Positions 28,701 to 36,181 of a DNA stretch of 64,000 nt are shown here, piece by piece. The position numbers and the translations under genes were made by a program. Each line of letters begins with the position of its first letter. Positions within the stretch are counted from its first letter, which is position 1. The notes below the pieces were generated by a model. The model was not told where the DNA came from. It saw only the letters and a program-made list of their open reading frames with translations, and ran no database searches. Origin of the DNA: a virus; the IMG/VR virus record IMGVR_UViG_3300036851_000339, positions 1-64,000 of that record. One strand, written 5' to 3'.

Positions 28701-30057
28701 ATTTAGGAATATTCCAGAGGAGGATCTCAAGTCAGCGATAGATGAGGCTCTCTACTTCACTCATGCCTATATGCCGAGAGCTGAGAATGGCCCATTGGAA
28801 GCGGCTGGAAGAATGATGATCCAGGCCCTCAATGTGACTCGTCCTGTTACTGGCCCTGCTCTTAACCTCTGGTTCGCCAAGGCTATGTTCAACTCAATGA
28901 AGTTCACTTGGGAGTATGTTCCTCTGATTCCTCTTCTGGGTGGAGGTGTGCCATCTCTTCTAGCTCTTCCATTGGGGATGATTGGTCCAGCGAGTAGGAT
29001 AATGTTCCCTCGAATCTTCACTCCAGTAAAAGGTGATCCTATTCCCATCAACCCAATCAGACCCAATGATTATAAGAGATTCGCAGCGGGCATTGTTGGC
29101 ACCATCATGTACACGATGGCCAATGCTCTTCTCGATGCAGGGGGAGGGGGTGATGAGTGGTGGCAGATAGATACTGGGAGGAAGGGAAAGAAGGGGCAAC
29201 CTTTATACGTGGATATCAGATCCGACATGCCCCTCGCTAATTGGTTTAGGGTTGCAGATCTGAACAGAAGAGTAAAGGATGGCAGGCTCAACGACCTCAA
29301 GTTCAGCCAAGAGATGCTCGAACTCTACACAGGTATGCAGAGAGGAGCTCCTGATATGGCTGAAGCTCTTGATGGACTGATGGAGATGTGGGCGGATGGA
29401 GATGAGCCAAGGGAGAGTGCTTATACTAATGTCGGGAGGAGATTCTCTTTTGTCACTAAACCCTTCGCAAATATAAGAAACTTATGGGCCATATTCTCTG
29501 AGGAGGAGAATAAAAGAAAAGATTTAAAGGGTACTAGATTTTTAGGCCCACTTATTGATAACCTACCATACTTCAGAAGGAGTTTGCCGGATGTTAACCC
29601 CCCGACTCAGGAACCTCCAGTTCTAGCATCCGAGTATCCAGCGACTCAGTGGGTCCCTGGAATTAAGTTGGTGGAGGGTGAGAGTTTTGCCGGTAGGGAG
29701 TGGAAGAGGATGGGCTTTTATAATCGGAGATTTCTACAACCCGATCCGAATCCACTTATCAATAGGGCGCAGAATGATTATTTCAGAAAGCAGATCACAG
29801 GTCTTGGAGACACACTTGAGAAGAGTGAGTATTATAAGTCTCTGGATGATTCTGGAAAGGCTGCTCTCTGGGAGTATTACATATCGGGTGATGGTGGGAT
29901 AGCCTCAGAGGCGAGAGAGGCTGGAGCTCAGGCTGACTATCTTGAGCAGTACAAGAGGCAGTTGAGAGAAGAGGCAGGAGGAGAGCTCCAGAGGAAGGCA
30001 TCTGGGATGGAGGAGAGGATCAGGAATATCAAAGCGCCATCGCCTGCAACGAAATGA
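22732..30057 (+). CDS. Giant polyvalent internal virion protein with protease and ADP-ribosyltransferase-like modules
   Basis: 2441 residues, probably packaged and ejected with DNA. Order by eye: residues 150-290 carry a hydrophobic Gly/Ala region that may span a membrane; 540-700 include SHESLHVGQ (about 583-591), an HExxH zinc-protease motif of the kind in polyvalent-protein metallopeptidases; 797-1030 look like an ART-PolyVal ADP-ribosyltransferase, with LYHGTS near 800, a GPGFYMT motif near 825 and the closing KSATGNIGAFDPSN near 1015; 1060-1410 look like a second, degenerate copy that lacks the HGT box but ends in the same KSATGNIGA motif near 1401; 1425-1550 hold two SH3-like segments; the last 900 residues are mostly helical with hydrophobic stretches at 2050-2140. 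It occupies the T7 gp16 position. Enzyme activity is inferred from motifs. Confidence 0.7.
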   Translation: MASEIPIVDPYEIEFDQDTDITYKDPVTGKRIAVRPPKPKAPDVYKKIGTELIEDIKKGIEVERPIKRALTRPQRKDIKIEPQFDTVVAPPYIDSSGKWAPSFESAYPGLTRGQSVMADALARPDEENEFQRKVTLAEFDREMQKKNAPGYVEQLGNRFARGYMSSGESMLKGVSLLNKESATDPTTQFLYETPQEKRATYQRLMPIDEYDNSLPMLAAQGLGSSVPFMMGGIAAGPLSTYSTALLGAASNAGSTYDDAIARGADDSSARYAAVVGAVIGLGEAAGIGRIKGSSKLPFQMNPLARVGQYALQTGQEGAEEWIQETASQILNNVNAKVISGYDPNRAIQEEVWENGLSGFLTGVLAGGASSGASRLALQADPQYQKLKAFDQEFKLYLNSPVDERIADLKTFTPSEVGDLPAAKPLDSASKRISFLNERIEYLKQKSGAAQASGDSQLAESINQRMVEMESEMSALQENRDLDMTFDLLPSLKSGQSPAMVVPNWVIAAAENRDYSPTLGVTVPTKLFGRTLGRVMQRSPSREHMEAVVDALWEIKNAASDEGLSSIALVSRDALTQGYSQVPSHESLHVGQIAAAEKAGIGESLWELHDKEWAKTNPFIQKVIASGKGSEVLTPGRAPEDLLAVELPVYVMTNEATRFFDTDEEGDDFVMDYFTHILHNRGVEALNEIERAHRALPGREEIIPQVRSIYESHIRELIDAGTVPREAGDRFLESFIAGRTSEVPPGIGSPRSRGVGGYKTADEEAQIGSLPASEPPRGIAPDLRESNLNRFLEKSSVKVPLYHGTSSPSEIVGIDPSKFAPNALYGPGFYMTQSSEIAAGDEGYATTTVDRYQQPVKMEGPFGDEIEVLESIGKPRAYQLYTNIQKPLNVEQVSDVELGKKLDQLVGFDYPVLQDGVTPDADNQEIYQLLTRYFGTKEEVNDWLQAQGYDGITHIGGITNSPKWFQSEEEARIYADQTGGDLLGPENIPFQATGPMGEPWMVKGHRVWIAFPNAQVKSATGNIGAFDPSNEELSAAIPPPLKTVSDPNEREDNLLEFLRDSQTFYKSGDPIKLYIPSIARTAPNVLNINDYVKNKYAGLELYQSPEAAEQDLETNYKYGTPTDSELEADPDFEAIYNQQLPFVIGDWKRQQGLLPSRKFDDPIPDYVMPYLEERARIKAFEILKNRYPNVPPGDVLPTNRSRQLQSFYANITNPFDLEKGFTPEEIERIREGMIKELAERRDKKQLVSSQNYEDIRFNVEDSALRILEEEAENEIDRVQVTGQRIFEEMGKYLTNSRGGPMWTSINRALQLAGYDGYKYLYQEGYPKEFNSLKEARDYADKVGGILREEGGFIVGPDRWITYEVVDPTTGQKSINRRLDPHVSVGPTVYGSTVWGIWNRSQIKSATGNIGAYDPSNEELSASTLPPLKVGDKVKKKILSGVGKEVGEITSLGQDEDGEFAVVTFPSGSEEIYLDRLVKDVPKTPSPSTPPSKTPPAPPTKVALVGDKVKLKDVPDPVEVKYRAIDGIVVVMPDGTVKPFDFKDIEFVAEHGATKPRSAAPRYTIRQKAILDSPIIEEVNPSQQSLPGIEAPKRVQAVPELEKPAQPRLPGVEESPILFQRHITPEVVRAVTEGFKALLDAGAIKRDPTQRVFLQVYDAVMTGKINPRKFSDLLDENNLSIEDFASELEETASEAGRILGEFSRLSRYTVKFMRENPDLAKKVIPNKVMMDAILREIETDVLGRNFLDRASGLGVGLILSDQFIAIRNIVTTLKRIPILGGTHAIAAWVKYVNEGSPKGMNYPDTIAEANHQALMAFEPMAEVLAHMTPPQLRRFLNFKGMGESEKYTEAIIQLSKHFPHLEKELAVPGFGPDKKSDDAMVEMEGNVETARQILNDMRIDIKDRDRLERRFKIAERRLESNTKGIGRVLRGIEWPIQQMMRPANFAEKFFRHPVFYGHLAMTMKEKGWDLADAIRFEKGQEKDLTTEQRALRFRNIPEEDLKSAIDEALYFTHAYMPRAENGPLEAAGRMMIQALNVTRPVTGPALNLWFAKAMFNSMKFTWEYVPLIPLLGGGVPSLLALPLGMIGPASRIMFPRIFTPVKGDPIPINPIRPNDYKRFAAGIVGTIMYTMANALLDAGGGGDEWWQIDTGRKGKKGQPLYVDIRSDMPLANWFRVADLNRRVKDGRLNDLKFSQEMLELYTGMQRGAPDMAEALDGLMEMWADGDEPRESAYTNVGRRFSFVTKPFANIRNLWAIFSEEENKRKDLKGTRFLGPLIDNLPYFRRSLPDVNPPTQEPPVLASEYPATQWVPGIKLVEGESFAGREWKRMGFYNRRFLQPDPNPLINRAQNDYFRKQITGLGDTLEKSEYYKSLDDSGKAALWEYYISGDGGIASEAREAGAQADYLEQYKRQLREEAGGELQRKASGMEERIRNIKAPSPATK

Positions 30058-30058
30058 T

Positions 30059-30607
30059 TTATGTTACTGATTGCCATCTTACTCCAGTTTTTATAAAATA
30101 TATAGTTGTCGGGGATAGCCCAAGTAAGTTCGCAATAGAATGACTTGTTACACCTTTTCGTAACATGCTACGAATTATCCTTACTTGTTTTGAGGTAAGT
30201 TTAGCTGAGGAAGATCTTTCACCACTGGTATCAGTAAGACCAGTCTCCCGCGCGTGTTTGTTGTTTTCAGCTAAGGTTATCCATTCAAGATTTTCGGCAC
30301 GATTATCAGTTTTGCGCCCATTTATATGGTTGATGCAAAGCCCATCTTTATAGCCTGGAACAAAGGCCCATCCAACAAGACGATGGATAAAGATCTTTCT
30401 TCTTTTTCTATTGATTACAGGATGAATATACCAGTATCCTTCTTTAGACTTGACTGGAGAGTATTCTTTGGATGGATATGCCTGTCTATATGGAGTTTGT
30501 TTCTTTCTATTTACTATTATGGAAAAAGCTTTTCGTCTAACTTTGCCGTCACTCGTTACTTGAAGATAATCTTCGTAGCTGGGTACATCTTTCCAATCGT
30601 TTCTCAT
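30059..30607 (-). CDS. HNH homing endonuclease-like protein (NUMOD4 + HNH + HTH)
   Basis: 182 residues from the ATG at 30607, chosen for AAAGGA eight nt upstream; a longer frame to 30673 has no good ribosome binding site. N-terminal NUMOD4-like segment (WKDVPSYEDY...), then an HNH nuclease core (HRLVGWAF..., INHINGRKTDNRAENLEW) and a C-terminal helix-turn-helix (about 125-175) likely used for DNA recognition. Such free-standing enzymes spread by cutting alleles that lack them. It lies on the opposite strand between the giant virion gene and the endolysin. Confidence 0.85.
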   Translation of the reverse strand: MRNDWKDVPSYEDYLQVTSDGKVRRKAFSIIVNRKKQTPYRQAYPSKEYSPVKSKEGYWYIHPVINRKRRKIFIHRLVGWAFVPGYKDGLCINHINGRKTDNRAENLEWITLAENNKHARETGLTDTSGERSSSAKLTSKQVRIIRSMLRKGVTSHSIANLLGLSPTTIYFIKTGVRWQSVT

Positions 30608-30673
30608 GCAAATTCCTTTCAACAAATTGGTCATAATATTAGTAATATGAGTAACAATATCACAAGGACACAT

Positions 30674-31150
30674 ATGATTACAAGTAGCACAGGCATAGAA
30701 CTTATAAGGCGATTTGAGGGTCTACGTAAAGATGTTTATCGCTGTTCAGCAAATGTCCTAACTGTGGGTTGGGGCCATGCCCTAACAACAAAAGAAAAGA
30801 ACATCTACAAGTTCGGACATGAAGTAGCCCAAATTCAGATAGATAAGTGGTTCAGCGAGGATGTAGCGAAGGCTGAGAAGATTGTGAACAACTGGGTCGC
30901 AGTCCCACTCACTCAAGGACAGTTCGATGCGCTTGTCTCTTTTGTGTTTAATCTAGGAGCGGACAACTTTAAGCGATCTACTCTGCTGAAAGAGTTGAAT
31001 AAGGGCAATCACCTAGAAGCGGCTGAGGAACTTCTCCGCTGGAATAAAACGCGGTCAAAGGGTCGTATGCGGATACTTCCAGGTCTTGTGGCTAGGAGGA
31101 AAGCGGAGCAGAACTTATTCCTTGGGGAAATAGCTCCAGTTGTTGCTTAG
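30674..31150 (+). CDS. Endolysin, GH24 lysozyme of the P1 Lyz type
   Basis: 158 residues from the ATG at 30674 with AAGGA before it; the open frame continues upstream but overlaps the HNH gene and has no start signal. The catalytic pattern is Glu15 - 8 residues - Cys24 - 5 residues - Thr30 (RRFEGL ... RCS ... LTVGWGH), the E/C/T triad of P1 Lyz rather than the E/D/T of T4 lysozyme. No signal-anchor segment is visible, so export would need a holin. It cleaves peptidoglycan glycan strands at lysis. Confidence 0.9.
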   Translation: MITSSTGIELIRRFEGLRKDVYRCSANVLTVGWGHALTTKEKNIYKFGHEVAQIQIDKWFSEDVAKAEKIVNNWVAVPLTQGQFDALVSFVFNLGADNFKRSTLLKELNKGNHLEAAEELLRWNKTRSKGRMRILPGLVARRKAEQNLFLGEIAPVVA

Positions 31151-31361
31151 TGACTGCTCTAAATGCCCTTCTTGACTTTAGGACGTTGAGATTTTCATGG
31201 ATGTCACATAGTTTTAAGATGCGTCCCTCCAATGTCCAATAATCGTTTATACATTTATCGCAAGCCAAATCCAGCACCCTCACTTGTACAGCCTCGCCAG
31301 GGAGAGGGTCTTCTGGAGAAGGTGGCTCGATGATTGTCATGATTACATATTCGTTTATCAT
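31092..31361 (-). CDS. Small hypothetical protein
   Basis: 89 residues with CDKC and a later CDIH, suggestive of a small metal site. GGAG lies six nt before the ATG, which overlaps the stop of the upstream 33-residue membrane peptide gene (ATGA). Its 3' end overlaps the endolysin gene by 59 nt on the opposite strand, which is unusual but consistent with convergent compact genes. Function unknown. Confidence 0.6.
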   Translation of the reverse strand: MINEYVIMTIIEPPSPEDPLPGEAVQVRVLDLACDKCINDYWTLEGRILKLCDIHENLNVLKSRRAFRAVTKQQLELFPQGISSAPLSS

Positions 31362-31459
31362 ATAACTCCAAATAATATCTGGATTAATATTGCAGTTAAC
31401 ATGATGCAGCCTATTCCTACTATAGTTAGAATGAATATTCTTTTTTCTGTCTCAGTCAT
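31358..31459 (-). CDS. 33-residue single-pass membrane peptide
   Basis: Below the usual ORF cut-off but with a very strong AAGGAGGAGAG before its ATG, and overlapping both neighbours. Charged N-terminus (MTETEKR) followed by about 24 hydrophobic residues. Stop and next start overlap (ATGA). Its function is unknown; a membrane regulator or accessory lysis peptide is possible. Confidence 0.65.
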   Translation of the reverse strand: MTETEKRIFILTIVGIGCIMLTAILIQILFGVI

Positions 31460-31778
31460 CTCTCCTCCTTGATGCTTCTTCTGAGAAGCCTTGTGGGTAT
31501 CTAGCTCTCAATTTCTGGATGTTATATTCTAGTATATCATTCAGATCTATCATATTGAGAGTAGCTATTGCGCTCAGATACCAGATACAATCACCGATTT
31601 CAGCTTTTAGCTTTAGTTCATCTAAGTCATGCCCATGAAATACATGTTTCTTAATTGGTTCAAGAATCTCTCCAACCTCTCCACCTAAGCCTATAGCATA
31701 GTTGAGAAGTTCCATGTGATGTTCCATAGTGTCGTTCATGGTTTGAGATGCGAGATTTTGGTATTCACTTGGGGTCAT
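31452..31778 (-). CDS. MazG-like nucleotide pyrophosphohydrolase
   Basis: 108 residues. The helical core contains GLGGEVGEILEPIKK (about 30-44) followed by LKAEIGDCIWYLSAIA (about 56-71), the E-x2-E ... E-x2-D metal-binding pattern of all-alpha NTP pyrophosphohydrolases. It would hydrolyse (d)NTPs or alarmone-type nucleotides to monophosphates; phage MazG proteins are thought to influence host nucleotide signalling. The start overlaps the upstream stop (ATGA). Confidence 0.8.
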   Translation of the reverse strand: MTPSEYQNLASQTMNDTMEHHMELLNYAIGLGGEVGEILEPIKKHVFHGHDLDELKLKAEIGDCIWYLSAIATLNMIDLNDILEYNIQKLRARYPQGFSEEASRRRDD

Positions 31779-32140
31779 TTTTCAAACTCCTTCTTTAACT
31801 GTTCATACTGTCTAAGTCTTAAATCTTTTAGTCTTCGTGTCTCATTCTCCTTTTTCCCTTTCTCAACTCTCTGCCTCTCCTCTTCTTGCTTTATCTTGTG
31901 TGCAATGAGAAAGGCCCTAAAAGATTCATTATCCATCTCTAGCCAGTCAAGTGGGATACTATAGCTCTCAGTTCCACAACATCCGCTGCTACAAGCAGCA
32001 CACTCAAATGTTGCTCCTTCATCAACAGAAATTCCAGTTGACCATCCTCGACCATATGGATGACCAAGAATTTCTTTTGCAATTTGGGCATGACATTCGA
32101 CAATGTATTCTAACTCTTGCACTATCGCACGAATGTTCAT
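31775..32140 (-). CDS. Hypothetical protein with Cys-rich centre and coiled-coil tail
   Basis: 121 residues. Residues 46-56 hold CAACSSGCC, a compact Cys cluster; the last 40 residues are a charged helix, likely a coiled coil. Coupled by overlapping start/stop to both neighbours. No family recognised. Confidence 0.65.
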   Translation of the reverse strand: MNIRAIVQELEYIVECHAQIAKEILGHPYGRGWSTGISVDEGATFECAACSSGCCGTESYSIPLDWLEMDNESFRAFLIAHKIKQEEERQRVEKGKKENETRRLKDLRLRQYEQLKKEFEK

Positions 32141-32328
32141 AACTCAATAACCTCGCTCTCCGATCTTCCCTCAATTATGCTATCGAGCGCCATTGATAGT
32201 TTTTCCAGACTATTAATATCAGTCCAAGCATGAGTGGCAATATGATTCTCGCCTTCTCCATCTGTTATAAATACCCAAAACTCATTTGGATCGTTTAGAC
32301 TGTCACTTTTCTCAATCTCAACCTTCAT
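32137..32328 (-). CDS. Small acidic hypothetical protein
   Basis: 63 residues from the ATG at 32328 (GGAGGAGGG upstream). Acidic with a beta-like N-terminal half and a helical C-terminus. Its stop overlaps the next start. Function unknown. Confidence 0.6.
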   Translation of the reverse strand: MKVEIEKSDSLNDPNEFWVFITDGEGENHIATHAWTDINSLEKLSMALDSIIEGRSESEVIEL

Positions 32329-32509
32329 CACCCTCCTCCTTCTCGTTCTCCATTAGGATTCTTCTGATTGCTGCTTTTATCTCTTTATCTTTATACAATC
32401 CTTTTATCTTATTATACCTATTAAAGGCTACACTTCTCTCAATCAGACCTTCATCCATTAGCTTCTCAACAATCCACCACGCGAAGTCTTCATTGTCTTT
32501 TGGTATCAT
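32318..32509 (-). CDS. Small hypothetical protein
   Basis: 63 residues. The ATG at 32509 is preferred because it overlaps the upstream TGA (ATGA) and has GGAG in front. Helical, charged; the tail is strongly acidic. Function unknown. Confidence 0.6.
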   Translation of the reverse strand: MIPKDNEDFAWWIVEKLMDEGLIERSVAFNRYNKIKGLYKDKEIKAAIRRILMENEKEEGDEG

Positions 32510-32691
32510 CGTGTCTCCATTACTACACACTCAGCTCCACCAATCTGGATAGCGTGACATAATTCTGTGAATTTCTTAAACTCCCTTTCAGTAAAGGTGA
32601 AGCAGAAATATTCTTCGTCGTTGTTATTGGGCGTTATCTCAAGTCGGATATCGCCATCATGTTCTTTAGACAGCTCTATATAATCATTCAA
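32506..32691 (-). CDS. Small hypothetical protein
   Basis: 61 residues, acidic, with a beta-like FCFTFTEREF segment in the middle. Coupled to neighbours on both sides by overlapping stop and start codons. Function unknown. Confidence 0.6.
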   Translation of the reverse strand: MNDYIELSKEHDGDIRLEITPNNNDEEYFCFTFTEREFKKFTELCHAIQIGGAECVVMETR

Positions 32692-33125
32692 GATATTACC
32701 TCCTTTATCAATTCACATATTAAGTAACCTAAGATTGAAGCAACTATTATAAATCTCCACTCTACTGGGACCTTTTTAGGTTTCGATCTTTCTCTCTCCA
32801 TCTCAGAATGGAACTTATAAAAACTATCTTCCTTCATCGTGTATGGTTTATAGTCTCCATCTCTAAAATCCATTGGGAGTGTCGTATCAAGACCGAATAG
32901 ATCATCATGTATAAAAGTTCTACTGGCCTGCTGTTGGAGGAGTGCGTAGTGAGCTGTTTCTCTCTGTCGATTCTGGGCCTGGGCCAGTTGTTGGCCTGTT
33001 GCGGTTTTATATTGTTGACACTGTTGCTGTAGAAGCTCGCCACGATTGACCTGTAATAGGAAATCGCCTAAAGATTGTGGAGCGTCTTGGAAGAATGAGT
33101 TAGGCAGTGGTTTTACGTTTCCCAT
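32688..33125 (-). CDS. Gln-rich protein with C-terminal membrane segment
   Basis: 145 residues from the ATG at 33125, which overlaps the polymerase stop codon (TAATG); an extension to 33266 lies inside the polymerase gene and is rejected. Residues 30-75 are Gln-rich and helical, and the last 20 residues form one membrane segment, giving a tail-anchored protein. Translational coupling to DNA polymerase hints at a replication-linked role, perhaps membrane tethering; this is inference. Confidence 0.6.
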   Translation of the reverse strand: MGNVKPLPNSFFQDAPQSLGDFLLQVNRGELLQQQCQQYKTATGQQLAQAQNRQRETAHYALLQQQASRTFIHDDLFGLDTTLPMDFRDGDYKPYTMKEDSFYKFHSEMERERSKPKKVPVEWRFIIVASILGYLICELIKEVIS

Positions 33126-36058
33126 TAGAACTTTATCTCCTCCATTTCTGCCATCGAATCTCCGATAGATACATCTACTGAACACGAAAAACCCGAAGGA
33201 CATAACATGGGATTGGCTAACTCCATGACAGGAGATTCCAGATGTCTTTTTATATTCTCTATACACTCATCAGCTAATTCTTTTGGAGGATGAAGAATCC
33301 AGGCATCATGCGGAAAAAGTATTAGTTCGTATTTTTCTAGCCATCCCCACTCAGCGGCTTCACGCATCTTCTTTCTAAATAGGCCATGCGCATTCGAAGC
33401 TGGAAGATATGCTAAAGCTTTCTCTGAGTCTTGCCCTTTCGTTTTGTACCAACGTCCATCTTCAGCTCTGCGCCATGTCCAGCAATCCCATAGCCACCTT
33501 CTGAATCCCCATGCGTTTTGTAGGTACGGGACGCGACCTCCTCCTATATCTAGAGACTTAAGAAGATTCTCTTGCCAAGCCACAGTGGCAGGATAGATTC
33601 TACCCAGCATCTTATGCATCTGCTTTGCCTGCTCTAAGCTATCGAAGAACTCTTCGTTCTCGTAGTAAAGACGATTGGGAGATTCGCCAAAGTTAAAGCC
33701 GTGATTCAAGGGCTTTGCTTGTTCATCTCTGATCTTCTTATGTTTCTTTTTGATCTCTTCTAGGTATAGCTTGAGATCTGAGTCACTCATATCAAGAGCT
33801 TTTTCAATCCCTGGATATTTGACAAGCCAACCCGCCACATAACTATGTGGATCAATCTTTGCTGTCCGCCATTTACGCTCATCATTTGCCAAGACCGCAG
33901 TTGTCAGATCATGAAATGCCTTAAAATCCGCCTCTATAATCACATGCCCAGGTTCTGCCGCTACACATCTACGGAAGCGATCAGCTAACTCCTTTCTTCT
34001 TTTTGGAAGAGTGAACACATTGGGAGCCTTACTGGAATACTGTAGAGTTGAATTGGTATGGGCTCCTGTTCTCAATCTCCCATCAGCATCGGGAATCCAT
34101 CCACCCTTGATCACTCCATCCTCTCCCCTCTTCCCAGCGTAACTATCCCTCATCTTCTCAAGAGCCCTGATCTCCCTGCTGAGTTTGATGACTGGATCTT
34201 TCGTCTTCTCTTCTAGCCTCCTCATCACTTTATCCGCAGTGGTCTCTTTCCCCTCTCGGAAGGTCTTCGGCACCTCCATCTTCATGAACTTGAGATACTC
34301 GATCATCTGCTTGCTGCTTCGAGGGTTGAAGGGGACGAATCTGAATAGCCTCTTCCCGTCTTGAGTGACACGGATATCAGGGAAGTTGCTCAACACGTCA
34401 TCAAGAGTACCATTTAGCTCTTTACCAAGTAACATATCATACACCTGAGTTACTTTTAAGTTACTCTTTTTATACTTTATGTTACCCTCTTTATCCAATT
34501 TAGGATTCCCATCTTTATCAACCTGTGGGATGGGATCGAATAGCGTTGGATGCTTCTCATAGACGAATGGCTTTATCTCTCCTGGCAGATTGCTGAATCC
34601 TTTGGGAGGATCCATCTTGTGGAGTTCAGGTGGGACTATTGAGATGATCTCTTTCACCTTTGCAGTCACTTCTACTTCGAGCCATTCTCTCAAGTCATCT
34701 AGTCTCTCTTTGTTGATCGGAATGCCTCTTCTCTCCCAAGGGATCTCACTCTTCTCTCGCTGCTCTCTGATATAGCGTTGATAGCCATCCCACATTCCGA
34801 GTTTATCCATCTCGTTTGGGAGTTTGGAGGCTATACGGATAAGAGAGCAGACATCACAAATTCCATAGAACTCAGCGTCAGTTCCAGAGAAATGCTTCCA
34901 GGGAAAAGACCATCCATAATCAACCGCGACCTGTTGAAGTTTGGCTGGGAGATCTGGCTGGAGAGCTTTTCTCATTGAGAGAGAATCATATTTTTCTCCA
35001 TTGATTCTGATCCCCTCCTGTTCCAGGCGAGGTTGATCGAAGTGGTCTCCATTGTGAGCTATCTTTGGGTTGGGCGTTGCAAGAATCTTCTGAGCCAATT
35101 CCCTGATTTTGGGGTCCCTCCAGTCTCCATAGATCCCCCAAGTGTCTGAGATGGCAAACTGGATTGATATAATTCCAAGATCTTCACTGAAAGGCTGTCC
35201 ACTGCTGTCAATAACTCTGCTCTCGTCACTGGGGAGTTCATCATATCTTCCTGATACCATGTCTCCACCATCTTCTTCATCCTCTCCAGCGCATTCTCCA
35301 TCAGTTGTTCTTTCGACAAGTTCATCCTCATCTCCTTTTTGTGAGTATGGTGTCTCTATGTCATACGCGATCCACGCATCCGACTCAGCCTCTACTTCTG
35401 CGAGGAAGTCCTCGAACGCCTTGACTCCCTCTCTGCACTCGATCTCCTCCTTCGGGTTGATGGTGTAGGTGATGCGCCCTGCTGCTGCTGATCGAGCGGT
35501 GTTGATGTCTTTGATGAGGGTTCCGATGAGGGCTGTGTGTTTTCGTGTAATGAAACTAGGGTGGAAAGTTGGCACGACAGGAATTCCATTTGGGCCGGAT
35601 AGCACAAACCCTCGAAGGTAACTAATAGAAGCCCGGTCTCCCAGTCTTCCCGTAAGTTCTCTAAGAGGGATGGAACCAAGAGCAAGAATTGCTCTGGGCT
35701 TAAGTTCGGCGATAGCTCGATTGAGATATTGACTGCAATGATTGATTGACTCTCGTTCATATGGGGCTCCTGATAGGTAGTTGTTAGGTGGGCGACATCT
35801 TATGATGTTAGTGATCCAGAAGTCTTCTCTGGTATAGCCCGCAGTTCTTATAGCTTTTTCTAGAATAGATCCTGCTGGCGCGTGTGGTCGAAATGGAAGA
35901 GAGTCTTCATTTTCGTGGGCTCCGCTCGCCTCACCAATCATCAAAACTCCAGACCTTCCCTTACCCTCTATTTTAGTGAGTCTAGATAGATGACTAACGC
36001 CATGATCATATAAAGGGCAGCCAATACACGTATCTGGTAATAACTTAAGAGGACCCAT
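33125..36058 (-). CDS. DNA polymerase family A fused to an N-terminal uracil-DNA glycosylase domain
   Basis: 977 residues. Residues 1-190 look like a family 4/5 uracil-DNA glycosylase: CIGCPL near 11-16, GEASGAHENEDSLPF (about 42-56), TNIIRCRPPNN (about 83-93) and HPSF near 165. Next is a 3'-5' exonuclease domain with DIETP near 227 and AHNGDHFD near 345. The polymerase part has degenerate but recognisable motifs: A (EADFKAFHDL, about 708-717), B (KPLNHGFNFGESPNRLYY) and C (LFPHDAW near 925) with both catalytic Asp kept. Motif A lacks the usual QIELR. It would replicate the phage genome while removing or sensing uracil. Confidence 0.85.
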   Translation of the reverse strand: MGPLKLLPDTCIGCPLYDHGVSHLSRLTKIEGKGRSGVLMIGEASGAHENEDSLPFRPHAPAGSILEKAIRTAGYTREDFWITNIIRCRPPNNYLSGAPYERESINHCSQYLNRAIAELKPRAILALGSIPLRELTGRLGDRASISYLRGFVLSGPNGIPVVPTFHPSFITRKHTALIGTLIKDINTARSAAAGRITYTINPKEEIECREGVKAFEDFLAEVEAESDAWIAYDIETPYSQKGDEDELVERTTDGECAGEDEEDGGDMVSGRYDELPSDESRVIDSSGQPFSEDLGIISIQFAISDTWGIYGDWRDPKIRELAQKILATPNPKIAHNGDHFDQPRLEQEGIRINGEKYDSLSMRKALQPDLPAKLQQVAVDYGWSFPWKHFSGTDAEFYGICDVCSLIRIASKLPNEMDKLGMWDGYQRYIREQREKSEIPWERRGIPINKERLDDLREWLEVEVTAKVKEIISIVPPELHKMDPPKGFSNLPGEIKPFVYEKHPTLFDPIPQVDKDGNPKLDKEGNIKYKKSNLKVTQVYDMLLGKELNGTLDDVLSNFPDIRVTQDGKRLFRFVPFNPRSSKQMIEYLKFMKMEVPKTFREGKETTADKVMRRLEEKTKDPVIKLSREIRALEKMRDSYAGKRGEDGVIKGGWIPDADGRLRTGAHTNSTLQYSSKAPNVFTLPKRRKELADRFRRCVAAEPGHVIIEADFKAFHDLTTAVLANDERKWRTAKIDPHSYVAGWLVKYPGIEKALDMSDSDLKLYLEEIKKKHKKIRDEQAKPLNHGFNFGESPNRLYYENEEFFDSLEQAKQMHKMLGRIYPATVAWQENLLKSLDIGGGRVPYLQNAWGFRRWLWDCWTWRRAEDGRWYKTKGQDSEKALAYLPASNAHGLFRKKMREAAEWGWLEKYELILFPHDAWILHPPKELADECIENIKRHLESPVMELANPMLCPSGFSCSVDVSIGDSMAEMEEIKF

Positions 36059-36070
36059 TATAATTCCTCC

Positions 36071-36181
36071 TTACTTCTTTTTTAATGCATTAAATATTAA
36101 ACCTATAATGGCTAGAAATATAACAATCGCCACAAAAGCGGCTGCTTTGTCTGTTATATATGCAACATTGGGGTCAACCAT
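36071..36181 (-). CDS. 36-residue single-pass membrane peptide
   Basis: Start at the ATG at 36181 with GGAG 13 nt upstream; a longer in-frame version would overlap the previous gene heavily. About 20 hydrophobic residues (AAAFVAIVIFLAIIGLIF) followed by three Lys at the C-terminus. Directly upstream of the polymerase gene. Function unknown. Confidence 0.55.
   Translation of the reverse strand: MVDPNVAYITDKAAAFVAIVIFLAIIGLIFNALKKK

Noticed and set aside
35392-35760. 122-codon minus-strand frame inside the polymerase gene
   Set aside because: Fully inside the polymerase gene in another frame, without its own ribosome binding site; Ser/Arg-rich shadow.
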